Positions 13,701 through 24,732 of a DNA stretch of 64,000 nt are shown here, in pieces. Position 1 is the stretch's first letter. Each line of letters starts with the position of its first letter. The DNA is from Harmothoe impar (taxonomy: Eukaryota; Annelida; Polychaeta; Phyllodocida; Polynoidae): NCBI GenBank assembly GCA_947462335.1, contig OX381705.1:47134175-47198174 (forward strand), given 5' to 3'. Position numbers and translations under genes: made by a program. The notes beneath the pieces are model-generated. The model searched no databases. It saw nothing but the letters and a program-made list of their open reading frames with translations, and was not told where the DNA came from.

Positions 13701-16700
13701 ATAATTATGAAAAATCGGTTTTATCTAGTAATAACCAAATAAAATTGGATTCATTAGTCTAAATGTGGTTCTAGAAGGAATTTTTGCATTCTGGTTTTAG
13801 TTTTGGGTAACTTATGGGATTAACCTATGCAGTTTATTCAATGTCCCGGTACAATCGAGACCATGCACAATTTGAATATAATAAAAAAAATTATCAGAGT
13901 ATGAATACAATAGATCCATGATGACTGTATTGCTATCTAAGACCGTTGCTATCTGTGGATGAAAGACTTAATGAACAATAGGAACACTTTCCCCCAAAAT
14001 GTGACCCAACATGGCTGATGGTGCGATAGGGAAAATGGCAACTGTGGTCTGAACATGATAGTTTAAGAGAAGTAAATAGTTGCCAGAAAATGGCCATTTT
14101 CCCCCCTAATGTCATCTTATGCCATGTCCACAAATAGGATTTATAAAACTAATAATAAAACCTTGACAGTACAGCAGTTATGTACAAGTTCAAGAATTAT
14201 TTGAAAATTGTAATTTCTAAGTTTCTATAATTATATTATGCAGTCTAAGCTGCTCTGGGCTACTCTGATAAACTGATCACTTGTTTTCTCTCTAAGGTGC
14301 GAGCACCATGGATCAAGTGTTTCTATCTTGATTCTGCAGGTGCCTACATAATACCTGGGTGAGTATAGAAGGGATGATTAAGGACACTGAATATTTAAAA
14401 TGTGATCAAGCAATGAATAGCTCAATATGACCTTATCCCCCCCCCCCCCTGTTCCTATGTTATCAGCCAGAGTGGATATACATATTAGGCCATAGAAGAT
14501 GAAGGGCCCTGGTATCTCGTCATATTTTTCATTTATTTTTCTTTTACCCAATTGTTGGAGTGAGTAAAATTGACCTCCATTGATAATTAGGTCATAATGC
14601 CTGCTTTATATGTGACATATTTAGGAAAAATAAGGATATGTTGTGAAATTGGTACAGACATGCCACTTTTCCACTTGCCCTCTATACCCATTGTATTTTT
14701 GAAACAATAAATTAGGATTTTATTCAAAGACTGATGATCATGATTGGCACTTGAAGAGTTTGGATGCAAAACGACATAAATCCATTTTGTGAGTTTTGAG
14801 ATAACAGCACATTTCTAATTTTGAAGGAATGGTTTAATGGGCGATAAATCAAATATCTAGAAAACAATTTTTGAAATCCTTGATTATCATTGAAAGAGAA
14901 AATAGCTGATTAAATGTGATTTTTCAGGTTTTTTTGCAAAACGACATAAATCCAAAAGCTGTTTTTCTGTATTTACCCCTAAATTGGTACCAGGCATTTT
15001 TATTTTTTATTTTTTACGTTTCTGGTTTGAGTAGGACATCAATGACACACCAACATGTGATCACTAAAGATCCTTGCATCATATTTCTTTGATTTAAATA
15101 TATGCCCAATTATGTTTTTTTGCAAAACAACATAAATCCCAAAACAGTTTTTTTTTTGCAAAACGACATAAATCCACATGAGCACAAAATGTAACTTTTG
15201 TGTCCATTTTTCACATTTCTTTGAAGTAAGAGTGCTCATTTTGTTTTGAGATAATATTTTTAGCAGTAGAGAGCAACATCATATGTAATAATGTTTATTT
15301 AAGACATCTCACATGCAGGAATTGAGAGCCATACATGCAGAAACAATATTTAGTAAGGTGGATTTATGTCGTTTTGCAAAAAAAAACGGTTTTGGATTTA
15401 TGTCGTTTTGCAAAAAAAGTCTCTATCTCCTATTTGAGGACATATTTTAAGAAAAAATTTGTATTTTGGCGCTTATGTCGTTTTGCATCCAAACTCTTCA
15501 CTTTTATTTAAAGGGTTACTAAGGTTACTGTTGGTGGTACTCGTCAGCAGTCTAGGTGGGATGCTCTACCAAACAAGGAAGACACTAAGAGTATCTGGCA
15601 GAGAAGTTGTACTTTGATCCCTTCATTAAAGGTACATGTACTGTAAACGTAGTTTACTTCGTGCTGTACTTATCTTCGTGATTTTCATGGATTTTAAAAT
15701 TCGCGAAAATATGTACAGAGCGAAAATTTATCCAATATAATATTACTACTAAAACATTACAAAATCCGCGAATTTAAGTACATGTGAAATAGCAGTTTGT
15801 AGTCAATTTGCAAAAATTAACATGCGCGAAAATATATGTGACACGATCTGCGAAAAGGGACCTTAGTGTAGGGTGCATTAAGGTCCCTTTTCCCAGTACA
15901 TATCACATATATGTTTACAGTATATAAGTAATATTGATTTCGTAAATTGTGTGGTATTCTGTACAGAACTAAAGGCATGGGCCTCATTTAATATTGGATC
16001 TCACAGTACTTTACAGTCATTGTGTGTTTACATGTGGATATTAAGTACATTCCACTCTCTTCATAAAAGCCTATTCACAAAATTATCACATATAACATGT
16101 ATATCCAGAATTAGAGCAAGAAACAGTTTTCATTTGTGGAAAAAGACTCTCCTCCCAACATTAGGCTCAATTTCTGCTTCCCTCGGTATCATTCAGAGAG
16201 AAACACAATCCTGAAATGCAAGGTGAGGATAAGGAATTTTCATCATAATGAATAGTAATACTCAACAAAAATCAAGATGTCCTCTTCATACTGTAGGGAG
16301 CAGAGGTAATACGCAGTGTGGCTGGGCTCAGACCAGGCCGTTCAGTCTCAGTCCGGCTGGAGAGGGGACAAGATATAATCAGTTGTGATAGAAATGTACC
16401 GGTAAGGATGTGTTCAAGATTTCTGTAATAAATGAGTGCATTGAACCAGAACCAGCTATGATAGTAATAAGCAATTAGGAGGTATTAAAACAAAATGATT
16501 GCCTATAGATAGAGACATAATTATATATATACCATTAGTTTACCATGGCTTTGATATCAATTCCAAAGAAATCATACAATACATGATATGATGTAACAGT
16601 TAGTAAATCATGAACCAGTTGTTAACAGGTCAAGCTGAAATTAGTAATATATTAGTATGGTTTTAGTATAGATTAAAACCAAATGATTGGCCATATGTAA

Positions 16701-16939
16701 TACCAGCATTTTTAAGATGTATGTTATCATGGCTTTGGAATCGATTCTGGACTATTTATCTGAAAATATCATACTGAATTACATGTACTATGACCAACTG
16801 CTTTTGTGTAATACTTTAGGTGATTCACAACTATGGGCATGGCGGAGCTGGTGTAACACTTCACTTCGGCTGTGCCTTGGACACTGTCCAACTCATCACA
16901 AGGGCCCTCACTGAGCTGGGAGCAAAAGCTAAACTCTGA
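10765..16939 (+). CDS. DDO: DDO1: D-aspartate/D-amino-acid oxidase, copy 1 of 3
   Basis: FAD-dependent peroxisomal oxidase that deaminates D-amino acids to 2-oxo acids, ammonia and H2O2. Nine coding exons join in frame: 10765-10961, 11074-11194, 11569-11711, 12118-12172, 13213-13314, 14297-14358, 15514-15631, 16297-16401 and 16820-16939. All introns are GT-AG and the product is 340 residues, the usual family length. Visible are GAGIIG (residues 11-16, FAD), TTSDVAAG (43-50), VNCSG, YIIPG, VGGTRQ (Arg237), GLRP (Arg278) and HNYGHGG near the C-terminus. The protein ends KAKL, a type 1 peroxisomal signal. Arg237 and Arg278 match arginines reported for mammalian D-aspartate oxidase. The equivalent of Arg216 is Leu/Tyr, so the substrate is not certain. 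The ATG is the first in an exon preceded by a splice acceptor (TTACAG at 10747-10752), implying an upstream noncoding exon I could not locate. No stop or frameshift is seen. Confidence 0.9.
12368..13065. mobile_element. CACCTAGCTCA inverted-repeat element in DDO1 intron 4
   Basis: Same family as 1047-1279, with ends CACCTAGCTCATGTG and CACGTGAGCTAGGTG, followed inward by ACAAACGTTTACAGTGTGTC and its inverted match. It contains a duplicated internal G-rich segment (near 12603 and 12773) and a tandem 11-mer GTAAGACATCT around 12826-12919. The DDO2 intron 4 lacks it. Confidence 0.65.
14753..15499. mobile_element. 747-bp inverted-repeat transposon in DDO1 intron 6
   Basis: Ends are GAAGAGTTTGGATGCAAAAC and its reverse complement, with further internal copies of AAACGACATAAATCC in both orientations. 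Flanks show a 4-bp duplication, ACTT. The matching intron of DDO2 (around 34820-34831) is an empty site. No ORF of note. The superfamily is unassigned; 4-bp duplications occur in Sola and Chapaev groups. Confidence 0.8.
15639..15922. mobile_element. TACTGTAAAC inverted-repeat MITE in DDO1 intron 7
   Basis: Ends TACTGTAAACGTAG and TGTTTACAGTA. Repeated GCGAAAAT words inside. A GGGACCTTAGTG-type palindrome is nested near its right end (15838-15900). Confidence 0.6.
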
Positions 16940-17007
16940 TATGGAACTCTCATGGATGCAGAAACTCTGATAGAGGATTCTCCTGGATGTAGAGAGTTCA
17001 CCTCGAC

Positions 17008-17013
17008 AATAAA
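17008..17013 (+). promoter_or_regulatory. Poly(A) signal of DDO1
   Basis: AATAAA lies 69 bases after the DDO1 stop codon, the expected place for 3' end formation. DDO2 has the corresponding signal 40 bases after its stop. Confidence 0.65.
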
Positions 17014-17089
17014 CCTGTACATAGATACAAGCTTGTCAAATCAAATGGGGTGATAGACAAATCACATGAGCGTGAACAAAGTCATGTGT

Positions 17090-18310
17090 CCCTAGTAGCA
17101 AACACACTGTGGCCCCGGACGGGGCCAGACTGTGTTTGCAAATCTGGCCCGGAGTGGGCTAACCGACGGGCTCCCGTCGGTTTAGGGCACTGGGCTTTGG
17201 TCTGGCCCCGTGCGGGCTGCCCATGTTGGGCGCAGATCGGGTTTTGGACGGGAAGCCCACTTTGGGCTCAGATCAGTTTTTGGACGGGCTGCCCACTTTG
17301 GGCTCAGATCTGTTTTTGGACGAGCTGAAAGCGGGTTCAGATCGGTTTTTGGATGGGTTGAAAGCAGGCTCAGATCAGTTTTTGGACGGGTTGAAAGCAG
17401 GCTCAGATCGGTTTTTGGACAGCTAATTTGATAATTATGGGTTTTTAGAATCTATTCAATCATTCCACAATGATTTCTCGTATTTGTTGAACCAGATATC
17501 CTAGGTCCTGCTAATCAACCCAAGGCATAATCATACTCTTCCTACCCAATAATGGAAGTATCAAGCAGGCCTATTATCATCAGGTTTGAGCCACATGCAG
17601 CATAGACAAGTGTCTAGGGTGTACATTAGCCTTCAAATTCATAGTTCATACCCACATGGAGCATATGAGACTGTGTTAAGCAAATTGTAATACCACATAA
17701 ATAGTGTCTACACTGGATAGCTGCTTGGAGAACCTTCTTTTCTTCATTCAAATATATATAGTCTACCTTATTTCCAAACTGTGAGAGCATCTGTTTATTG
17801 TTTCCTATTCTACATCACTTTAACATTTTATTGTATTATTGTATAATGTCAATTTCATATGGCTTTGTTGGAAAATTCTATATATTGTATAGTAGTAACA
17901 TCTGGTGTCAATCATCAGAACTACTAGACCAGTTGCCCTGTCCAAACCCAACCTCAGCTCTCATCGGCCCGGAGTGGGCTAACTGATGGGCGCCTGTTGG
18001 TTTAGGACAGTGGGCTTTGGTGTGGCCCCAAGTGGGCTGCCCGAATTGGGCTCAGAGCGGGTTTGGACGGGCTTCCTGTCATCTGCCCCACATGAACCCA
18101 AAGCGGGCAGCCCACTTTGAAACTGATCTGAGCCCAAATCGGGCAGCCCGCTTTGAAACTGATCTGATCCCAAAATGGGCAGCCCGATCGGTGCCACACT
18201 TCAGCCCAGCCATCTGCCCAGCATGAAACCCAGCTCAGTTTTGCCCGACTTCAAACGGTCAATCCGAGCTAAAACCAAATTGGCCACGTGCGGGCTTGCT
18301 ACCAGGGTGT
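17090..18310. mobile_element. GC-rich repeat element with internal 33-36 bp tandem units
   Basis: Ends CCCTAGTAGCAA and TTGCTACCAGGG form a short inverted repeat. Near the left end, 33- and 36-bp units built on GGCTCAGATCNGTTTTTGGA are repeated about six times (17220-17425). Near the right end the same motifs occur inverted. Several frames stay open through the units, as expected of repeats with multiples of three. I do not read them as a gene. It follows the DDO1 poly(A) signal. Confidence 0.6.
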
Positions 18311-18360
18311 AATTGTCACAGAACTGATCCCACAATATCCTGTACACTGCATTATGGGTT

Positions 18361-18960
18361 ACACCTAAAATCACAAATTTGACCCTGACCCAAGGTCAAG
18401 GTCATTACTTTCAAGGTCAAATATAATTATCATAGTTATATTATATATTATTCACAATATTTTAATGATATGCAAATTATGGGAGATCTGATAATTTGAT
18501 TAGTGAACTTCATCTGTGAGTCCAAGGATTTAGTGTCTTAAATGATTTTAATCCTTGGCTGTTACCATGGAAACAACCAATAACCTTATTTGATCGAATT
18601 CCAAATCTATAACTAACTAATACTGGCATTTTATTGGTTACTCCTGTTCTAAGCACACATCCTTCTCAATCTTAGTACACACCTATACCACTGAATAACT
18701 CATCTCCCACAGGGCAGAGAATGACCTTAGTCAAGGTTAATGGTATTTATATAGGTCAAAGATCAAGGTCACCACCCAAGGTAAGCCAAAAACATGATTA
18801 TCTAAGGCTAGCACATATAGTATGCATGCTTGCTTTTTTGTCTCAGGGATTTATGCATACCAAAACAGGGGCTGCCAGTAACAGCATAGCTGTGACCTTG
18901 ACCCCAGGCCAAGGTCATTATTTCCAAGTCCAAAGACAAAGATTATAGTCAAGGTCTTAT
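18361..18960. repeat. Dispersed repeat with clustered TCAAGGTCA words
   Basis: TCAAGGTCA or near matches occur at about 18393, 18411, 18729, 18764, 18908 and 18949. The context GACCTTGACC/GGTCAAGGTC repeats on both strands. No coding signal. Confidence 0.5.
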
Positions 18961-19559
18961 TTATATTATATCTTGTTAACCAATATTCTTGTAATACACA
19001 ACTTATAAAGTGATTTGGTTATTTCCATATAGGGAGTCTCATATGTAAGTCCAAACTTGAACACATCCTTCATAAACCTAGGACACATCTACATAGCCAG
19101 ACAGCTCATCTGTGAAAAAAACAAAGTGTTGTATTTCATTTAAATTGATATGTATTTAGCCATAAAGGCTTATTTCACCTTTACTCAAAAGCAGTATTAC
19201 AAACAAGAACTATCTTTACTTATGAATGGTATGATCACCTGACATTGCTTGGAAGTGAGTTGAACTCAGGATCTTTGTGTCATGAGGGTGTTCAGACTAT
19301 TTTTATTGACTGTAGAAAAGTTCCATTTTTCATGTAGAATGGATAGGCGAAATCTTAACTAAGAGAATGCTGAAAGAATTGTAATAGACTGGAGGCGGAA
19401 TTTCAAAAGAGCTCTAGAAATCACTTTATGAGGAACGGAATGTTAGAGGGTGGCATCCATGCCAGACTTGTAGTATGACCTGTACTGATCAAGTTTAGGG
19501 TGGATGCCACGCATAGAATTTTTTTTTCTTGGAAATAGGGCTCGATAATAGCAGCCATT

Positions 19560-20055
19560 ACTGAAAATCATGATTTTGGCCATATCTTGGTGAGAAATGA
19601 TGGTATTCAGTAGTTTGAGGTGTCTAAATCCACATTCTCAGGGTCTAGAAATACTCTGGAAGCATCAAACTTTCTTTTCCATGCTTATATCATACTCTAC
19701 CGGGGTAGCCATTACCGAGAATTACGATTTTGGCTCTATCTTGGTGAGAAATGATGATATTGAGTCATTTATTGAGTCTAAATCCACATTTTCAGGGTCT
19801 AGGAATACTATTGAAGCATTGGATTAACTCCCCCATGCACATATTATGTACCTTAATGGGGTAGCCATGACCAAAATTCACGATTTTGGCCATATCTAGT
19901 GAGAAATGATGTTATTGAGTCATTTAATGAGTCTAAAGCCACATTTTCAGGGTCTAGGAATACTATGGAAGCATTAGATTACCTTCCCAATACTTACATT
20001 GTACCCTATTGGGGTAGCTGTTACAAAAATTCACTGTATTTGCTGTAACTTGCCA
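19560..20055. repeat. 155-bp tandem repeat, about three units
   Basis: TGAGAAATGATG recurs at 19591, 19745 and 19900. Units share GGGTCTAGGAATACTATGGA and GGGGTAGCCATTACC phrases. An inverted copy lies at 22690-22925. Confidence 0.75.
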
Positions 20056-20060
20056 ATTAT

Positions 20061-20136
20061 ATTTGTGAGATGTAATGGGATAAGGGACCTTAGTGCACTT
20101 TGCACTAAGGGTCTTTCTCGCACATCATGTCACAAA
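20061..20136. repeat. 76-bp near-perfect palindrome
   Basis: AAGGGACCTTAGTGCA and TGCACTAAGGGTCTTT face each other across a 3-base centre, with outer ATTTGTGA/TCACAAAT. Relatives lie near 13418, 15838 and 35670. It looks like a very small MITE. Confidence 0.65.
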
Positions 20137-22000
20137 TGATGATACTCCTATTTGAAGTTGCTAAACATTCTCAGGGTATATGAGGACACAATGGGAGCAT
20201 AATTTATGTTCTCCAAGGCATACATTATATATCATAATTATGCCAAACAATGAGCTAATTTACTGGATCTCCCTGGACTTTCCTGGCACAATATGGTATT
20301 GCTATCCTGATTTCTGTGTTCTCTAAACTAAGAGTAAATGGTAGCATGATTTATGTTCTCTTAATATTAACCCTTTAATGGCCGCTTCTGCCTCTGGGCA
20401 GCATCTAAAATACCCTTACCACAATACCACTAAATTACAACACCTGCTATGGTACAAAGAATAGGAATTTTTGAATCAATCCAAAAATATTTAACATGAA
20501 TACTACGTCCCCTTGTCAGAAAAATGTAAATTCTGTCTCCAATACAACTTATTTCCCTCCTTAGCCACTATCTCAAGGAGCATATACTTGCAAAGTTGCA
20601 TATTCCCATGGCATAGGGCCGGTGGTTAAGTCCCAAATGACGTTTTTCAAGGCCAGCAGGGAAAGGGTTAAATGCTCAATGTATACTAGCTAATGGTTAA
20701 TTGATACTGATCAGTTGCATAGGACATACGAGGCCAAAGCAACAGGTTTGGCTAGAGGAGCTGATTTAATTCTGCCCCCTCCCCATTAAAAGGAACAGAC
20801 CCTACAACAAATTTAACCTTCCCTATTAGACATGGCGTTAAACTGTAATTTGGTAATTCAGACTATCCCAGTGGATCTGGTTCATGTACTACTGCTTTCT
20901 ATTCACCTCTACTTCCTGAACATCATACTGAATACATCTTCTTTTTAGTCTGGGTTACATGCTGTGGGATGTCCAGTTTGAACTTTTGTCAGGTTTTAAA
21001 GGTACCAGGTGAAAAGTGTTTCACCAAATTTGGGATGCAAACCCATGCTTCCTTCCTCTAGAGCCTGACATCATATAGACTTTATCAATCTAGCTCATAC
21101 AGGTCAGAGCTGGTAACCTTGTACATGTCATGTCCGGGGGTATAGAGTGACCATCCATTTTGGGTATACTCAGATGCCCCATGCTTCCATACCTGGTGAT
21201 TAAGTAATTCATTAGTTGCTTTGTGATAGATTGATTGATTATTGTTTCTTTGGGTATTTAAATATGCATATGCAGTTAGGCCATGACAGGGAATACATAG
21301 TCTCATGATGCCTGTACATATTGGTTGCTTGGGATGTATATGTTTCCCCAGGCCAATTTCTAACTTATATGTAGCTATGTGAATGGACAGTGGTCCCTGA
21401 AAGATGCAAGTAGTATGGGGAAAAGGAGACGGAAATGGCATGGTCCCTCTAATCAAGCCTCAAAGACATATGTTTACTATGCCTTTGTAAATTAGGGCCC
21501 AGGACCCTTAGGATGGGTTCACAACTGCATATACAGTCAGTTTTCTGTATGCTTGGGTGGCCTACAGTAGAACCTGCAGAGTATTTCAATACTGGAAAAG
21601 TACCTATAGGCCACCTAATTAAGCAAATAGAGGGATGCTCAAGAATGTAAATGTATGGGGACATTTAAAAGTGACTTATTCAAATTTTAAACCAATTGAA
21701 ACTTACTTCTAAAATTATAATTAACCCTCAAAGATTGAATCAATGGTTCCAAAGAGGCACATCAAAGATAACCATTAAACAGGCTACTTTTGTAGGCCCA
21801 ATCTGCATACAGAATTATTGCCCAGATTAGACCAGGTATATTTATTTGAAATACAAGATTTCCTATGCTAAAGCACTGGAAGCACCATATCCAATGCCCC
21901 CCCCCCCCATTGAATACAATGTGGCTGTATTCCATGGACTAAGAAAACTTTCCTTCATTTAATGGCTTCAGATAAAAAAATAAACATAAATGCAAACGCC

Positions 22001-22130
22001 CGTTGATACCGTCTCTGACATATTTCACTTGTGATGGCTGGGGCATATCCCGGTCAGCCTATGGCTTGATGGGATATGGCACCAGCCCCCCTGACCACTT
22101 GTGAAATATGTCAGAGACAGTATCAGTAGG
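22001..22130. repeat. 130-bp hairpin element
   Basis: Arms TGATACCGTCTCTGACATAT (22004 onward) and its near-perfect complement before 22126, around a GC-rich centre with GGGATATGCC/GGCATATCCC-like words. Confidence 0.6.
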
Positions 22131-22689
22131 CATTGGCATTTGTTTATAAATCTATCTACCAGATACCATAAGCCTCTTTTTCTCAGTAAACGACATGTGT
22201 TTGCAAATAGGCTGCTCATAGCTACACATAGATAAGGTTTTAACCCATTCAAAGTATGAAAATTACAGATGGGGAGCTCCATATATTGGATAATTGCTGA
22301 ATCCAATTATTCTATGTACATTCTGGCCATCAATGTGTCATCTTCCACCCCTACATGCTATTGAGAATGGTTGATATCTATCCTGGGAAGGATACAAAAT
22401 ATGCTCAACAGACTCAGTGTGCTGAAATTACTGTGGAAATACTATATCCTAGATACAAACTCCGATAAATGGATGGTAATGAACAAGGTGTTTACTGGAT
22501 TTCAAGACTTAGAGCCATATGGAAATATATCTTGTCAGCTCTGAATCTCCATGTTATGGCTTATTTAGCCCTTTCACCACTGGATTTCTTGTAACTCAAT
22601 GCAATTTTGTGCAATACCGGGTGGAAGGGGTTATTTTGTATGATGAAACCCATCAAATATGAAACAATATTTTGACATTTTTTTAATTT

Positions 22690-22925
22690 ACCATTTCATT
22701 AATTTACCTATGTGTTCCTAGACTCTGAAAATGAGGATGCAGCCATGCCAAAAGAGTGTCTATCGTCAATATTTGCAAAGATATGGCCAAAATCGTGAAT
22801 TTTGGTCATGGCTACCCATTAAGGTACAAAATATATGCATGGGGGAGGTAATCTAATGCTTCCATAGTATTCCTAGACCCTGAAAACGTGGATTTAGACT
22901 CATTAAATGACTCAATATCATCATA
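22690..22925. repeat. Inverted copy of the 155-bp repeat
   Basis: Reverse complement of the 19.6-20.0 kb units, including CCTAGACCCTGAAAACGTGG and GGTCATGGCTACCCATTAAG. With the first array it forms a 2.7-kb-spaced inverted repeat. Confidence 0.65.
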
Positions 22926-24047
22926 TTAAAGTATACCTCCACCCTCCCCCCAGAGGTTGGGTACCCCTAGAACCCTGGACTGCTAGTTCTAAATGCTCTC
23001 ACCTTCTGACACCACTGGTATCCCGCTAGTGCGGAATACTGTTGAGGGTATGGAGGTGGTCGTTTTGGAGCGAATGCTAAGTGCCTATTGAGAGCCATAT
23101 TGAGTAGCATGCCTCAGTGATCACCACTGCAGCAGGTAGGAATTCAGTCCAATATTACTGTACAGGTCTAGGTATATGCCTACATATCCTAATTTCCGTT
23201 GATAACTATTGAAAATACAAGATAACTTATAATAACTTTATTAAAGCCAATACTTAGGGTGTCAAGATGTGCTGTGCTACATGTTGATTATTTTAGTTTT
23301 TTCATGTCGATTTGAGCTGATTAATCCTTTGTTCAAATAGCAAGTACACTTATAACAACAATAGAAAATAGTAGCATATCCCCACATGTAGGGAAATGTG
23401 TTTCCTACTCCCCCATGCCATCTGCGCTACACAGTCTAATATCATAGATCTAGAACGGAAATAGGAATTGCTAACATGTGTCCTACTCTGAGCCTATCAC
23501 AAAATGCCCACAAAGTACAGTTACACTTCCAGACAGATTTCCCTCATTAACAAAATCACTCAGCTGTAATTAATGTACTGTTTAATAAATCCTTACATGG
23601 AATTAGAGTATAGGGTCTTGGCTTTCAGAATGTGGCTTTATTTAGTCTGAAATCATTATAATTTCTGAGAACGATGCCAAAATGTATCGCAAGGCACAGA
23701 AACGTCCCTTTTCACGGCTCTGAGCGGTGCAGGTAAACACCCTAGAAGGTATAATGGTAAAACTGCCATCATACATTCTGGTTCCTGTTATTCACTACAA
23801 CGCAGAGGTATGGCTCTTATTTATGTGTGCATCTTCATACTACATCCAAGCAATGCCAACGACTGATTACAGGAGCCTTCCTTTATGTTCCACGGTGATC
23901 AACATATTGACACTTAACTTGCATTTACTTACATTTGAGAAAAATGTAAGAAAAATTCCAGTCCATGCATTGGACAAATCCTGATGTGAGATTTATTTAA
24001 TCCAAGTGTCCAAAGAAAGGACATCAACAACGAGGTGCTGCCTTTAC

Positions 24048-24200
24048 TTCATACAGCCTGGATATGGTTAGACTGACGTTCCGCACAGTTGGGTCCTGCG
24101 CTAGGCAGTATTCCTAATGGTGCAGGTCCTTGTGGACAGTTGGGTCCTCATTCTACAAGCTTTTAGTAACGAGTTCATAATGCCCTTTCTGAGAAAAGGG
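24048..24200 (-). pseudogene. Relic of STK36 exon 51332-51142, between DDO1 and DDO2
   Basis: The plus-strand text here lines up by eye at roughly 70% with 51203-51345, the 5' part of an STK36 exon and its upstream flank. Shared blocks include TTGGGTCCTCAT, an AGGCAGNATT block followed by AATGG, and AATGCCCT followed by a CTGA splice edge. Small indels break the reading frame. Orientation is the same as in the real gene. It is a decayed fragment left by tandem duplication. Confidence 0.6.
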
Positions 24201-24409
24201 TATATGCAAAAAGTATTAATTAGGACTGATGGCCAAGCTTAAAACACTTTCTCAAAAACATAATATGCAAGGTTATCCACTAAGATAGGTTCTAGAGTGC
24301 ATTAGTGTAGATGGATACCATGAACTGACATATTACATGTCACATCGGTGGACAGATAGAGTGGTGGAGGGCTACTTCATTACTTACCATGCAGCGTATG
24401 TCAGATTAC

Positions 24410-24551
24410 CCCAGCTGACGGAAAAAAAGTACGTCAAAATAACGTTTTAAACTTCATATAACGTTATGCAATGGTAAGGAGTCTTAGAGAAACCTTATAT
24501 AACCTTATATAACCTTATAAAATGTTGTATAACGTTTTTTTGTTTACTGGG
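24410..24551. mobile_element. CCCAG...CTGGG MITE, copy 3, upstream of DDO2
   Basis: Starts CCCAGCTGACGG and ends TTTTTGTTTACTGGG, with a tandem TATAACCT stretch inside. It lies 323 bp before the DDO2 ATG. Confidence 0.7.
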
Positions 24552-24732
24552 ACAGCATGTGATTCAGTTGTTCTAACAGATACTCCCGGTATATTGCTGA
24601 TCTGTGACTACCCGGTAGTTGCATTCCATTAAAGTAAGTGGGAAACCTGTGAATAGTTTTGTCAGAGAGGCAAATTTGTGAACAATGTTAGCCTCCACTG
24701 GTGTTTATCATTTTATTTAGGAGGACATCATC

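Larger units (their letters stand above)
20137..24047. other. Spacer between DDO1 and DDO2 without recognised gene
   Basis: It holds the hairpin at 22001-22130 and the inverted 155-bp repeat copy. Otherwise it is AT-rich with small open frames lacking features. Its right end merges into the STK36 relic. Confidence 0.5.

Noticed and set aside
17050..17431. Overlapping open frames of 67-92 codons with repeated peptides
   Set aside because: All three plus frames are open at once because the units are multiples of three. This is repeat DNA.
21085..21456. 123-codon minus-strand open frame
   Set aside because: Low-information peptide without domain resemblance, in AT-rich spacer.
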